From positions 124,001 to 188,000 of the forward strand of contig CAVXXJ010000009.1 in the NCBI GenBank assembly GCA_963765705.1: 64,000 bases of DNA, given 5' to 3'. How positions within the stretch are numbered: position 1 is the stretch's first letter; the number at the start of each line of letters is the position of its first letter. The position numbers and the translations under genes are program-made. Positions 7,226 through 15,585 of this stretch are shown piece by piece. The notes beneath the pieces were generated by a model that worked only from the letters and a program-made list of their open reading frames with translations, was not told where the DNA came from and searched no databases. The stretch is from Gaiellasilicea sp963765705. Its GTDB lineage: Bacteria > Actinomycetota > Thermoleophilia > Gaiellales > Gaiellaceae.

Positions 7226-9277
7226 TTACGGGATGAAGGCCAGATCCTCCGGCGGTGGGCCGACCATCGGCGTCTCGAAGAGCGGCCCCGCGCCGTCCGG
7301 GTCGACGGTGAGCGTGCCTCCCGACGCGAAGAACTGCGCGATCTGATCCTGCGCCGCGAGCGCTACGGCCGCGGCGCCGGGGGCCGCGAGCCCCGGCAAC
7401 CTCGTCAGGAACGTGTGCGGGTTCTTCGGGAACGTCGGGTCGGCGGCGAACGCGAGGTCGTTCCGGAAGAGGGTCGTCCGGTCCTCGATCCCGCCTGCGC
7501 GGATGATCGCCGACGTCGTCGGATTCGGCACCGTCTGATCACCCCGGGCGAACTGGAGGATGATCGACTTCGCCGGTACGCCCTCTAGCGGGTCGGCACG
7601 GAGGTGCGGCGCATAGGCAACGGGGTTCCCCGCCTGCGACGTCCACTCCGTCCACTCGATCAGCTGCTGGATCGCCGACGCGCCCGGGACCGTGTCGATC
7701 AGGGGCGGCAGGTTCCGCAACGGCATGTTCTCGTTGAACTGCAACGGTCCGGGCAGGTTCGCGAGCTGCGGTGCTCGGCCCACGAGGCTGAGCCAGACGA
7801 GCGGCCGGAAGGAGGGGCTGAGCCGGGCGATCTCGATGATCGCCCCGCCCGGAACGTTCGGGACGCCGGCGCGAACGTTCGGCTCGACGGCGAGGAACTT
7901 CGTGCCGTAGATGCCGCCGAACGACTGGCCGAAGTACGAGATCTTCGCCGGGTCGAGATCGCGCGTCCCGTTTCCGTCGACGTCGACCCCGACCTCGATC
8001 TCACGCACGAGGCTCATCAGGTCGATCACGGTTTGCCGTAGGCCGTCGCGGTTGCCGACAAGCGTCTGCGGCGCTACCGCGTTCACGCCCTCGGTCGTGT
8101 CGATCGCGCCGTTTCCGTTCTGGTCGAACCCACGTCCGCCGGCAGACAGCACGACGGGCGCACCGGAGACGCGGTTGACGGTCAGGGTTCCGAGCGGGCC
8201 GGAGCCGTGGCCGACGACGTTGATCGCGATCGTCGCGATCCCCCGCCGGGCCATCGAGCCGGCGACGAGGAACGGAGTCTGGTTCTTGTTGTCCGTGAAG
8301 CCGTGGCCGTAGATGGCGACCGGCCACCCGCCCGCCGGAGCGGTTCCGGGCGGCAGGAAGAGGTTGAAGTAGAGACGGTTGGTGCCCTGGACCGCGGCCA
8401 CGCCGGTGCGGGTGCCGACGGCGGGGATGACTTTCGACGCCGTCTCGTAGTCGGGTGCGTCGAACGTGCCGAACGCGATCGAACCGACTCCGGCGAGGAA
8501 GGGAGTCAGGTCCGGCTGGAGCACGAAGGTCGGGGCGGTATTCGTCTGCATCGAGAACCGGACGGACGTCACATCGGTGAGCGGGAAGACCGTCCGCACG
8601 CCGCCGTCGCCGATCACGAAGTTGGCCGGCGCCGGGGTCGACGCCTTGATCTGGCGACGCACCTGCTCGAGCAGCGCCGTCGCGCTCTGGGTCGTGAAGA
8701 TGCTCGCGACCGCGATCTGGCCCTGGGGCTTCCCGTGGAACCCGCGGAGGAGGCGTGCATTGTTGACCCAGGCGTGCTTGATCTTCTTGCCCCTCGTGTC
8801 GCGGATGTCGGTCGTGACGACGAGGACGTAGTCCGTGTGCTGCCGCAGCAGCTGATCCGACTCGACGTGCAGTGTGTTGGCTGCGGGCTCCCAGGCGATC
8901 TGGTTGATCCCCGTCACCTGGAAGTCCGGGAGCCGGACGAGGAAGACGTTCGAGCTGTTGACGCTCGTCGGATCGATCGGGCCCGAGAACGGGATCGAGA
9001 TCCGCGGCTGGAGGTTGAAGCCGTCGAGCGTGTTGAGGACGTCGATGTCGGCGCAGTCGGACGGGCGCACGGCGCAGTCCGGCTTCGGCAGGCTCACTCG
9101 CACGTTGGTGAGCTGCGACTTGTCCACCGTCGTCCAGTGGTTGCTCGGGAACGGGGCGGTCGCAGTGCTCGCAGGATCGTGCAGAGGTTGGACGCCGCTA
9201 CCGTTCGCGTAGGCAAGCGACGGCAGCACGAGGAACGTGAGGAGCGCCAGGAGCAGCGCTCGACGCAACGACAGCAT
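7226..9277 (-). CDS. Secreted alpha/beta-hydrolase, lipase-like
   Basis: About 683 residues. An N-terminal signal peptide (RRALLLALLTFLVLPSLAYA) is followed by an Ig-like region with FSGPIDPTSVN, as in the N-terminal part of VolA-type bacterial lipases. The hydrolase part has an oxyanion segment YGHGF, a second VVGHGSG motif and a nucleophile elbow GQSFGG around residue 450. Several calcium-like loops (DQNGNGAID, DVDGNGTRDLD) interrupt the fold. The expected role is extracellular hydrolysis of lipid or ester substrates. ATG 9277 has GGGGAG upstream; an in-frame TTG lies three bases before. The ABC-F gene is 37 bp upstream on the same strand. Confidence 0.85.
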   Translation of the reverse strand: MLSLRRALLLALLTFLVLPSLAYANGSGVQPLHDPASTATAPFPSNHWTTVDKSQLTNVRVSLPKPDCAVRPSDCADIDVLNTLDGFNLQPRISIPFSGPIDPTSVNSSNVFLVRLPDFQVTGINQIAWEPAANTLHVESDQLLRQHTDYVLVVTTDIRDTRGKKIKHAWVNNARLLRGFHGKPQGQIAVASIFTTQSATALLEQVRRQIKASTPAPANFVIGDGGVRTVFPLTDVTSVRFSMQTNTAPTFVLQPDLTPFLAGVGSIAFGTFDAPDYETASKVIPAVGTRTGVAAVQGTNRLYFNLFLPPGTAPAGGWPVAIYGHGFTDNKNQTPFLVAGSMARRGIATIAINVVGHGSGPLGTLTVNRVSGAPVVLSAGGRGFDQNGNGAIDTTEGVNAVAPQTLVGNRDGLRQTVIDLMSLVREIEVGVDVDGNGTRDLDPAKISYFGQSFGGIYGTKFLAVEPNVRAGVPNVPGGAIIEIARLSPSFRPLVWLSLVGRAPQLANLPGPLQFNENMPLRNLPPLIDTVPGASAIQQLIEWTEWTSQAGNPVAYAPHLRADPLEGVPAKSIILQFARGDQTVPNPTTSAIIRAGGIEDRTTLFRNDLAFAADPTFPKNPHTFLTRLPGLAAPGAAAVALAAQDQIAQFFASGGTLTVDPDGAGPLFETPMVGPPPEDLAFIP

Positions 9278-9316
9278 CAAAAGTCTCCCCTCGGTTGATG
9301 AACCCCCAGGCTGACG

Positions 9317-10972
9317 CTATACCGTCGCTTCCCGCGAATCAACGCCGCTACGGGAGCGCTCGAACCAGTGCGAGTAGCCGCCCTCGAAGGAGCGCGCCTC
9401 GCCGCCGTCGACCTCGACGATGCGGTCGACGATCCGGTCGAGGAAGTAGCGGTCGTGGGAGATGACGCAGACCGTGCCGGGAAACTCCTCGAGTGCGGAC
9501 TCGAGCGCCTCGACCGAGTCGATGTCGAGATGGTTCGTCGGCTCGTCGAGGACGAGCAGGTTCGGCTGAGCGAGCATCAGCAGGAGCAGCTGGAGACGCG
9601 TTCGCTCTCCTCCGGAGAGGAGCTTGTTCGCCCGCCGCACCTGCTCGTACGGAAAGAGGAACTTCATCAGCAGCGAGACCGCCTCACCCTCCGAGCAGCG
9701 GTGCGCCAGCCGGACCGTGTCGAGCGGGCTCGATTCGGGATCGAGCGTCTCCTGGTCCTGGGCGAGGTAGCCGATCCGGATCGACGGGCCGACCCACACC
9801 TCGCCTTCGGTCGGCTCGAGCTCGCCGACGACGGTCTTCAGCAGCACGCTCTTGCCCGCACCGTTCGCGCCGACGAAGCCGACGCGCTCACCGTGCATGA
9901 CCGTCAGCTCGACGTCCGCGAGCACGACGTCGTCGCTGAACTGCATCCCGACGTGGCGGAGCTCGAAGACCCGCTGCCCGCCGCGCACGTGCGGGTGGAG
10001 GCGGAGCGCGATCTTGCGCCGCTCGAGCACGGGCCGGTCGACCTTCTCCATGGTGTCGATCTGCCGCTGCTTGTTGCGCGCCTGCCTGATGTTGCGCTGG
10101 TCCGGCACCCAGCTCGCCCAGAGCTTGAAGCGCCGAATCGCCTCCTCGAGCCGCTCGATCTCCTTCTGCTGCGTGACGTACTGCTGCTGCTGACGCTGGA
10201 GCTCGAGCTCGCGAGCGAGCGTGTAGGCGGAGTAGTTGCCCGGCCACATGCGGATCTTCCCGCGGTCGAGCTCGGCGATCTGGCTGACGGTCTCGTCGAG
10301 GAGGTAGCGGTCATGCGAGACCGCGACGGCGGCCCCGTCGAAGGCCGCGAGCAGGCGCTCCAGCAGCGAGCGCCCGACCGCGTCGAGGTGCGCCTCCGGC
10401 TCGTCGAGGAGCAGAACGTCCGGATCCTGGGCCAGGCAGGCGGCGAGTGCGATCAGCTTTCGCTGGCCGCCCGAAAGAGCGCTCGTGGGCAGGGTCAGGT
10501 CGGCTTCGTCGATCCCGACGTCGAGCAGCATCGCGCGGGCGCGGCCGTCGATGCTCGGCCCGCCGGCGGCCTCCCAGCGCTCGACCAGCTCCTCCTGGCG
10601 GTGGAGCACGCGGGCCATCTTGTCGAGGTCGGCGGCGAGCTCGGGCGTCGCGAGCTGGTCTGCGACGCGATGGAGATCTCGGTCGAGCTCGTCCAGGTCG
10701 GGCCGCGCGGCGCGCACCGTCTCGAGCGCGTTCCGCTCGTCGCCGAGCGGGTGCTGGGGGAGAAAGGAGACGACGATGCCCCGGCGGCGAACCGAAGTAC
10801 CCGCGTCCGGCTCGTCGAGCCCGGCGATCAGGCGCAGCATGGTCGACTTGCCGGAGCCGTTGGCGCCGATGACGCCGACGCGGGCGCGCGGCTCGATCGC
10901 GAAGTCGAGCCCGTCGAGCACGGTTCGGCTCCCGAACGACTTGCGAACGGCGTTCAGCGAGACGAGGGCCAT
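9317..10972 (-). CDS. ABC-F family ATPase
   Basis: 551 residues with two tandem ATPase domains and no membrane segment, the defining layout of ABC-F proteins that act on the ribosome. Domain 1 has Walker A GANGSGKST, signature LSGGQ and Walker B LLLDEPEAHLD. A charged linker rich in Arg/Gln follows (RELELQRQQQQYVTQQKEIERL), then domain 2 with GANGAGKS, LSGGERTRLQ and LDEPTNHLD. The start is ATG 10972 (MALVSLNAVRKSFG); the long in-frame upstream extension runs through the overlapping HTH gene and is rejected. The start codon directly abuts the 3' arm of a leader hairpin. The role could be translation-factor or antibiotic protection; the sequence does not decide. Confidence 0.92.
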   Translation of the reverse strand: MALVSLNAVRKSFGSRTVLDGLDFAIEPRARVGVIGANGSGKSTMLRLIAGLDEPDAGTSVRRRGIVVSFLPQHPLGDERNALETVRAARPDLDELDRDLHRVADQLATPELAADLDKMARVLHRQEELVERWEAAGGPSIDGRARAMLLDVGIDEADLTLPTSALSGGQRKLIALAACLAQDPDVLLLDEPEAHLDAVGRSLLERLLAAFDGAAVAVSHDRYLLDETVSQIAELDRGKIRMWPGNYSAYTLARELELQRQQQQYVTQQKEIERLEEAIRRFKLWASWVPDQRNIRQARNKQRQIDTMEKVDRPVLERRKIALRLHPHVRGGQRVFELRHVGMQFSDDVVLADVELTVMHGERVGFVGANGAGKSVLLKTVVGELEPTEGEVWVGPSIRIGYLAQDQETLDPESSPLDTVRLAHRCSEGEAVSLLMKFLFPYEQVRRANKLLSGGERTRLQLLLLMLAQPNLLVLDEPTNHLDIDSVEALESALEEFPGTVCVISHDRYFLDRIVDRIVEVDGGEARSFEGGYSHWFERSRSGVDSREATV

Positions 10973-11049
10973 TAGATGGCTGCTTGGTGATACGCGTGCC
11001 TCCCGGGGGGCGGCATCCGGAAGTGCGGGAATTGCCGGGCAGCCATCTA
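10973..11049 (-). promoter_or_regulatory. Leader hairpin joining HTH stop codon to ABC-F start
   Basis: Perfect 11-bp arms TAGATGGCTGC (minus strand 11049-11039) and GCAGCCATCTA (10983-10973) enclose 55 nt. The 5' arm begins with the stop codon of the upstream HTH gene; the 3' arm ends immediately before the ABC-F ATG. The hairpin would mask initiation unless a terminating ribosome opens the 5' arm, so translational coupling is inferred. Confidence 0.6.
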
Positions 11050-11394
11050 GGCCCCGCGGACGACCGAGAGCACGTACTCGTCCTTGCCCTCGCGCAACGC
11101 ATCGGCGAGGCGGGCTTCGCCGGAGATTCCCGTCCGCGCCGCGAGCACCTCGTAGAGCCGCTCGTCGCTGAGGCCGGCGGCGCGAGCGGTGTGGACGAGC
11201 CGCTCGATCACCGGCAGCGGCTTGCCGTCCGGCCCGAACTGCCAGGCGGGATACAGGAAGTCGTAGCCGCCGGACCTGCGCACGCCGAGCAGCTCGCCGG
11301 CACGGCGCATCGCGTCGAGCCGCTGCGTGCCGACGCCGAGCCGGCTCGAGAGCCACGAGCCCGACAGCGATTCCTCGGTCAGCTTGACGTCCAT
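11047..11394 (-). CDS. Small helix-turn-helix DNA-binding protein
   Basis: 115 residues. The N-terminal half carries a short HTH-like stretch (SGSWLSSRLGVGTQRLDAMRRAG) followed by the winged segment GGYDFLYPAWQF and then PLPVIERLV and a helical tail. The YPAWQF...G.PLP pattern occurs in small actinobacterial DNA-binding proteins. I cannot name the target. ATG 11394 is chosen over an upstream TTG at 11403. The gene is immediately upstream of the ABC-F gene, and its stop codon lies in the leader hairpin, so both are probably expressed together. Confidence 0.75.
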   Translation of the reverse strand: MDVKLTEESLSGSWLSSRLGVGTQRLDAMRRAGELLGVRRSGGYDFLYPAWQFGPDGKPLPVIERLVHTARAAGLSDERLYEVLAARTGISGEARLADALREGKDEYVLSVVRGA

Positions 11395-11437
11395 GGCCCT
11401 CAATCATGCCCTCGCGGAGCGGACTATGCTGGAAGGC
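11395..11437. promoter_or_regulatory. Divergent leaderless promoters, HTH gene / tatA
   Basis: On the plus strand TATGCT (11425-11430) is seven bases before GTG 11438. On the minus strand CATGAT (11408-11403) is eight bases before ATG 11394. Both fit leaderless transcription; -35 boxes are not obvious. Confidence 0.5.
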
Positions 11438-11653
11438 GTGCCAGGCATCGGTCATTGGGAGCTCATCCTGCTCGCGGTCATCGTCGTGCTGCTGTTCGGC
11501 TCGAAGCAGGTGCCGTTCATCGGTCGCTCGCTCGGGCGCGGGATGCGCGAGTTCAAGCAGACCGTCGGTCTCGTCGACCCGCGCGAGGACGTGCGCCGCG
11601 CGATGGAGGCTCCCGAGGACGAGGCACGCGCCGCAGGCGACGACGAGCGCTAG
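11438..11653 (+). CDS. tatA: Twin-arginine translocase subunit TatA/E
   Basis: 71 residues with the canonical TatA start (VPGIGHWELILLAVIVVLLFG), a single membrane helix, the FG hinge, and an amphipathic helix (RSLGRGMREFKQTV) with an acidic tail. TatA oligomers form the protein-conducting part of the Tat pathway for folded proteins. I choose GTG 11438, which aligns with family starts and follows a -10-like TATGCT by seven bases; ATG 11426 with GGAG upstream is an alternative. No tatB or tatC is nearby, so these must lie elsewhere. The stop codon is part of the downstream 175-bp palindrome. Confidence 0.92.
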   Translation: MPGIGHWELILLAVIVVLLFGSKQVPFIGRSLGRGMREFKQTVGLVDPREDVRRAMEAPEDEARAAGDDER

Positions 11654-11821
11654 GAGGGTTTGGCGAAATATCGGCTGAGCCGCCGGGCCGCGCTGGACGC
11701 CCCGATGCGGCGTCCTCAGTCGCGCCGATAGCAGCAGCTATCGGCGACTCCCTGCGTCCTTGCCTCGGAACGCCCAGCGCACCCCGGCAGCGAGCGACAT
11801 TCCGCCAAACCCTCCTAGCGC
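11647..11821. repeat. 175-bp imperfect palindrome spanning two stop codons
   Basis: The outer arms, 23 bp each (11647-11669 and 11799-11821), match at 22 positions, starting GCGCTAGGAGGG on each strand. The centre is a perfect 9-bp stem GCCGATAGC with loop AGCA (11724-11745). Both share the same midpoint near 11734, and the intervening arms are roughly 70 percent complementary. The TAG of tatA and the TAG of the convergent MFS gene are both inside the outer arms. It could be a MITE-like remnant or a large bidirectional terminator. Confidence 0.75.
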
Positions 11822-13224
11822 CGAACCGTCACGGCGGCGATCAGGCCGCCGGCGATCGCGACGAGACCTCCCGTCACGAGCGCCTCCTCGAACCCTTCCA
11901 TGAAGAAAGCGGGAAAGCGGCGATTGCGCGGACCGAAGTCGCCGATCCGGGCCGCGAAGATGGCGCCCATCACCGCGACTCCGAGCACGCCGCCGGTCTG
12001 GCGGAACGTCGTGACGACGCCCGATGCGACACCGGCCTTGTCGTCCGGCACGCAGGCGAGCACGGCGGAGCTCGCGGGCGCCAGGGTCATTCCCATGCCC
12101 AGTCCGCCGAGTAGGAGCCCCACCAGCAGGTCCGCGAACGTCGAGTCGACCCGAAGCCGGGAGAGCAGCAGCAGCGAGACGCCGAGCACGAGCATCCCGG
12201 CCGCCATCGGCCAGCGCGCGCCGATCCGGTCGGTGAGCCGTCCCGCGACCGGCACGCTCAACGCCAGGAGGACCGTGAACGGCAGCAAGGTGGCGCCCGT
12301 CCGCAGCGCGCTGTAGCCGAGGATGTTCTGGAGGTAGATCGAGATGAAGAAGAAGACGCCGAAGAGGGCGAAGAAGCTGAGCGCGCTGACGGCGTTGGAG
12401 CCGCTGAACGTGCCGTTGCGAAAGAGCGAGAAGTCGAGCATCGGCCGCCGCGAGCGGAGCTCGACGAGGATGAACGCGACGAAGCCCGCAGCGGCTACGG
12501 CGAACGACGCGACGATCGGCGCCGACGTCCAGCCGTAGCGGTTCGCCTCGAGGAGCGCGAACGTGAGCGCGAAGAGCGCCGCTGCGGACAACGCGAGCCC
12601 CGGGAGGTCGAGGGCCCGCTCGGCGGAGCTGTCGCCCGACTCCGGCACGAGCAGGCGCGCGGCGACGAGCCCGATCGCCCCGATCGGCACGTTGACGTAG
12701 AAGATCCAGTGCCAGTTGATCGTCTCGATCAGCGCTCCGCCCACCAGGGGCCCGAGGGCGAGCCCGATCGAGGAGACGCCGACCCAGATTCCGATCGCCG
12801 TCGCACGCTCGCGGGGATGGAACGTCGCGGAGATGATCGAGAGCGTCGACGGGAGGATGAGCGCCGCGCCAATGCCCTGCGTGGCGCGGGCCGCGATCAG
12901 CATGCCGCCGCTGACGGCGACCGCGCAGACGAGCGAGCTGATCGTGAAGACGACGAGGCCGAGCATGAAGATCCTGCGGCGACCGAGAAAGTCGGCGAGC
13001 TTGCCCGCAGAGAGCAGCAGCACCGCAAACGCGAGCGCATAGGCATTGACCGTCCACTGGAGCTGAGAGAGCCCGATCTCGAGCTCTTGCTGGATTGCCG
13101 GCAGGGCGACGTTCACGACCGTCAGGTCGACGTAGATCATCAGCAGCGCGAGCGAGAGCACCGCCAGCGACCACCAGCGCCGGCTGCTCTCGAAGATCGG
13201 CGTCGCCGCAGCCAGATCGCCCAC
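11815..13224 (-). CDS. DHA2-family MFS drug exporter (14 TM)
   Basis: 469 residues. The N-terminal sequence LMIYVDLTVVNVALPAIQQEL is the DHA2 (EmrB/QacA) motif with the membrane Asp. It is followed by QWTVNAYALAFAVLLLSAGKLADFLGRRR and by the GIGAALILPSTLSII helix; about 14 helices follow. This family exports drugs and toxic compounds by proton antiport. GTG 13224 is the start. The gene is convergent with tatA, and its stop codon is built into the palindrome between them. It has no adjacent TetR-type repressor. Confidence 0.92.
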   Translation of the reverse strand: MGDLAAATPIFESSRRWWSLAVLSLALLMIYVDLTVVNVALPAIQQELEIGLSQLQWTVNAYALAFAVLLLSAGKLADFLGRRRIFMLGLVVFTISSLVCAVAVSGGMLIAARATQGIGAALILPSTLSIISATFHPRERATAIGIWVGVSSIGLALGPLVGGALIETINWHWIFYVNVPIGAIGLVAARLLVPESGDSSAERALDLPGLALSAAALFALTFALLEANRYGWTSAPIVASFAVAAAGFVAFILVELRSRRPMLDFSLFRNGTFSGSNAVSALSFFALFGVFFFISIYLQNILGYSALRTGATLLPFTVLLALSVPVAGRLTDRIGARWPMAAGMLVLGVSLLLLSRLRVDSTFADLLVGLLLGGLGMGMTLAPASSAVLACVPDDKAGVASGVVTTFRQTGGVLGVAVMGAIFAARIGDFGPRNRRFPAFFMEGFEEALVTGGLVAIAGGLIAAVTVRR

Positions 13225-13304
13225 AGCGCGAGGCTGACTGTCCCCGGCGCCCGCGTCAAGGGACCGTTGATCGACGCGCGACGGAGCGGGATACTCGGCT
13301 CAGA

Positions 13305-14672
13305 ATGCGGCTCGTACGCGCATACATGGCACGGCACAGGCATCCGTGGAACCGTGCCCTGCACCTGGTCGGCGTTCCGCTTGCGCCCATCCTGGTCGTC
13401 GTCTTGCTCGTGCTCGGCCGCTGGTGGGAAGCGGGGGCCGCGTTCGTGGCCGGCTACACGCTCCAGTGGCTGGGCCACCGCATCGAGGGGGACAGCATGG
13501 GGGACACCTTCGAAGGGAAGCTCGTCAAGGCGTTGGGGCGGCCTTTCCGGCGCCGTGCCCAGGTCGCGCCGCCCCCCTCGCGCCCGGTGGCGGCACCAAT
13601 GGTCTCGCTCGTCACGGGCGGCACGGGATTCCTCGGCAACCGGCTCGCGCGGGCGCTCGTCGAGCGCGGCGACCGGGTCCGCGCGCTCGTGCGCGATCCC
13701 GACGCCGCCGGTGACCTCAGCGCGCTCGGGGTCGAGGTCGTGCAGGGCGACATGACCGACGAGGCGTCACTCCGCCGCGCTGTCGAGGGCGTCAGCCGGC
13801 TGTTCCACACCGCGGGCCTGGTCGGCGACTGGCTCGATCGCCGGCAGGCGGTGGCCGTGAACGTCGAGGGAACGCGGCGCCTGCTCGCCGCAGCCGTCGA
13901 GGCCGGTGTGACCCGGGCCGTGCACGTCAGCTCCCTCTCCGTCCTCGGTACGAAGCACCACTTCGACACCGACGAGACTGCTCCGTATGTCTACGGGGAC
14001 GTCTACGCGGACACGAAGATCGACAGCGAGCTCGTGGCGCGCGAGTTCGCCGACGCCGGAGAGATCGAGATCGTCGTGATCCGGCCGGGCTTCGTCTACG
14101 GCTCGGGCGACAACCATGTGCTCCTGCCGCTCGTCGAGTCGCTGCGCCGAGGGAGGTTCAAGTTCGTCGGCGACGGCGGCAAGGAGATGAACACCGTCTA
14201 CGTCGGCGACGTCGTTCACGCCGCCCTGCTGGCGGATGAGACACCGGCCGCGGCGGGTCAGGTCTACAACATCACCGACGGCCGAAACACGACGATCCGT
14301 GAGTTCGTCGGCTTCATCACCGAGTACCTGGCGATCCCGCCGCCGAGCAAGCAGGTCCCGGCCGGGGTCGCCAAGGCGGTCGCGGTGATTCTGGAGTCGG
14401 CAGCGCGGGCCGCCGGGGCGAAGAGCGCGCCGCCGCTGAACAGGAGCCGCCTGCGGTTTCTCTACTACAACCAGCGCTACTCGATCGAGAAAGCGCGACG
14501 GGAGCTCGGCTACGACCCGCGTATCTCCTACCGGGACGGCCTGCCGCGAGCGCTCGACTGGATCGCCGCCGTGCAGAGCTCGAACCACCGGCCCGATCGT
14601 CGGTCTGTCGATGTCGACCGAAGCGCTGGGGCCGACGGGGCGGACGCCCCGCCGGCCCGGTTGTCCGTCTAG
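13305..14672 (+). CDS. Mpo1-like domain fused to SDR epimerase/3-beta-HSD family
   Basis: 455 residues in two parts. Residues 1-~90 resemble the Mpo1/DUF962 family: YMARHRHPWNRALHLVGVP, two membrane helices and WLGHRIEGDSMG, with the paired His/Asn and GHR(x)EG elements of that iron-dependent fatty-acid alpha-oxidation enzyme family. Residues ~100-430 are an extended short-chain dehydrogenase with the NAD motif TGGTGFLGNRLAR, SSLSVLG and a YADTK catalytic Tyr/Lys. The fusion suggests processing of a long-chain or isoprenoid lipid at the membrane. ATG 13305 follows a -10-like GATACT. The 3' end overlaps the convergent methyltransferase by four bases. Confidence 0.85.
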   Translation: MRLVRAYMARHRHPWNRALHLVGVPLAPILVVVLLVLGRWWEAGAAFVAGYTLQWLGHRIEGDSMGDTFEGKLVKALGRPFRRRAQVAPPPSRPVAAPMVSLVTGGTGFLGNRLARALVERGDRVRALVRDPDAAGDLSALGVEVVQGDMTDEASLRRAVEGVSRLFHTAGLVGDWLDRRQAVAVNVEGTRRLLAAAVEAGVTRAVHVSSLSVLGTKHHFDTDETAPYVYGDVYADTKIDSELVAREFADAGEIEIVVIRPGFVYGSGDNHVLLPLVESLRRGRFKFVGDGGKEMNTVYVGDVVHAALLADETPAAAGQVYNITDGRNTTIREFVGFITEYLAIPPPSKQVPAGVAKAVAVILESAARAAGAKSAPPLNRSRLRFLYYNQRYSIEKARRELGYDPRISYRDGLPRALDWIAAVQSSNHRPDRRSVDVDRSAGADGADAPPARLSV

Positions 14673-15493
14673 CGCTTGGTGCCGACGGCGAGGAGGTACT
14701 CCTTCTCGAAGCGAGCCTCCTCCGGCGTGCCGCGATTCCATTCGTCGCAGAAGGCGTCGAGCGCCTCATCGAACTGGGCCGCCCGTCCCTCGCGCTCTGC
14801 ATTCGCCCGCGCCGCGATTGTCGGCCCGTAGTAGGACTTGAAGTGCTCGCCGTAGTCGCGCGGCCGTGCGAACGCCGTGATCTCGAGCACGTCCCGCACG
14901 ACGCTTTGTAGCTCGACACGATCGCCGAGGAGCCCGCGGAGATGGTCTTCGCCGCCCCAGAGCGGTGGAGCCTGGGCGCCCGGCGGCGGGGGTGGCGCGA
15001 ACGGCTTCATCGTGCGAAAGAGCGCGCCGAGCATGCCTTCCGGCGTCCAGCTGAGCAGGCCGATCGTCCCACCGGGACGGCAGACGCGGACGAGCTCGTC
15101 GGCGGCCTCTTGGTGGTGCGGAGCGAACATGACGCCGATCGCCGACATGACGACGTCGAACGACTCGTCCGCGAACGGCAGCTTCTCGGCGTCCGCCTCG
15201 ATCCATTCGAGCTCGATACCCTCGGCCTCTGCGAGCTCTCGGCCGGCCCCGAGCAGTCCCGGAGTCAGGTCGCTGGCCGTGACGGTGGCGCCTCGGCGAG
15301 CAGCCGGAAGCGACGCGTTGCCGGTCCCGGCCGCGACGTCGAGCACGCGCATTCCCGGACCGATCTCACACGCATCGACGAGCCGCTCGCCGACCGGCAG
15401 CAGAAACGTGTCGACCATCAAGCCGTAGTCACCTGTGCCCCACATCGCGCGGTGGCGCGCCTTGAGCTCTGAATCAACGAGTTGCACGCTCAT
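14669..15493 (-). CDS. Class I SAM-dependent methyltransferase
   Basis: 274 residues with Rossmann methyltransferase motifs: motif I VLDVAAGTGNASLPAA (SAM binding), TASDLTPGLL (acidic residue for the ribose), the post-motif FDVVMSAIGVMFAPHHQEA, and VCRPGGTIGLLSWT. It is similar in layout to UbiE/Methyltransf_11 small-molecule enzymes; the substrate is not deducible. ATG 15493 has a strong GGAGGAGAC ribosome site. The LuxR regulator ends 92 bp upstream on the same strand and could share its transcript. Confidence 0.9.
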   Translation of the reverse strand: MSVQLVDSELKARHRAMWGTGDYGLMVDTFLLPVGERLVDACEIGPGMRVLDVAAGTGNASLPAARRGATVTASDLTPGLLGAGRELAEAEGIELEWIEADAEKLPFADESFDVVMSAIGVMFAPHHQEAADELVRVCRPGGTIGLLSWTPEGMLGALFRTMKPFAPPPPPGAQAPPLWGGEDHLRGLLGDRVELQSVVRDVLEITAFARPRDYGEHFKSYYGPTIAARANAEREGRAAQFDEALDAFCDEWNRGTPEEARFEKEYLLAVGTKR

Positions 15494-15585
15494 GTCTCCT
15501 CCTCAATGTCGTTTCCGCAACCTTGCCGAAGGTCAGGACCAGGCACATCGGGAGAACTCCCTATTTGCTCCCCATCTCCAGGCGA

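Noticed and set aside
11647..11821. Integron attC site
   Set aside because: The inverted arms do not match the RYYYAAC/GTTRRRY core sites and no integrase is near.
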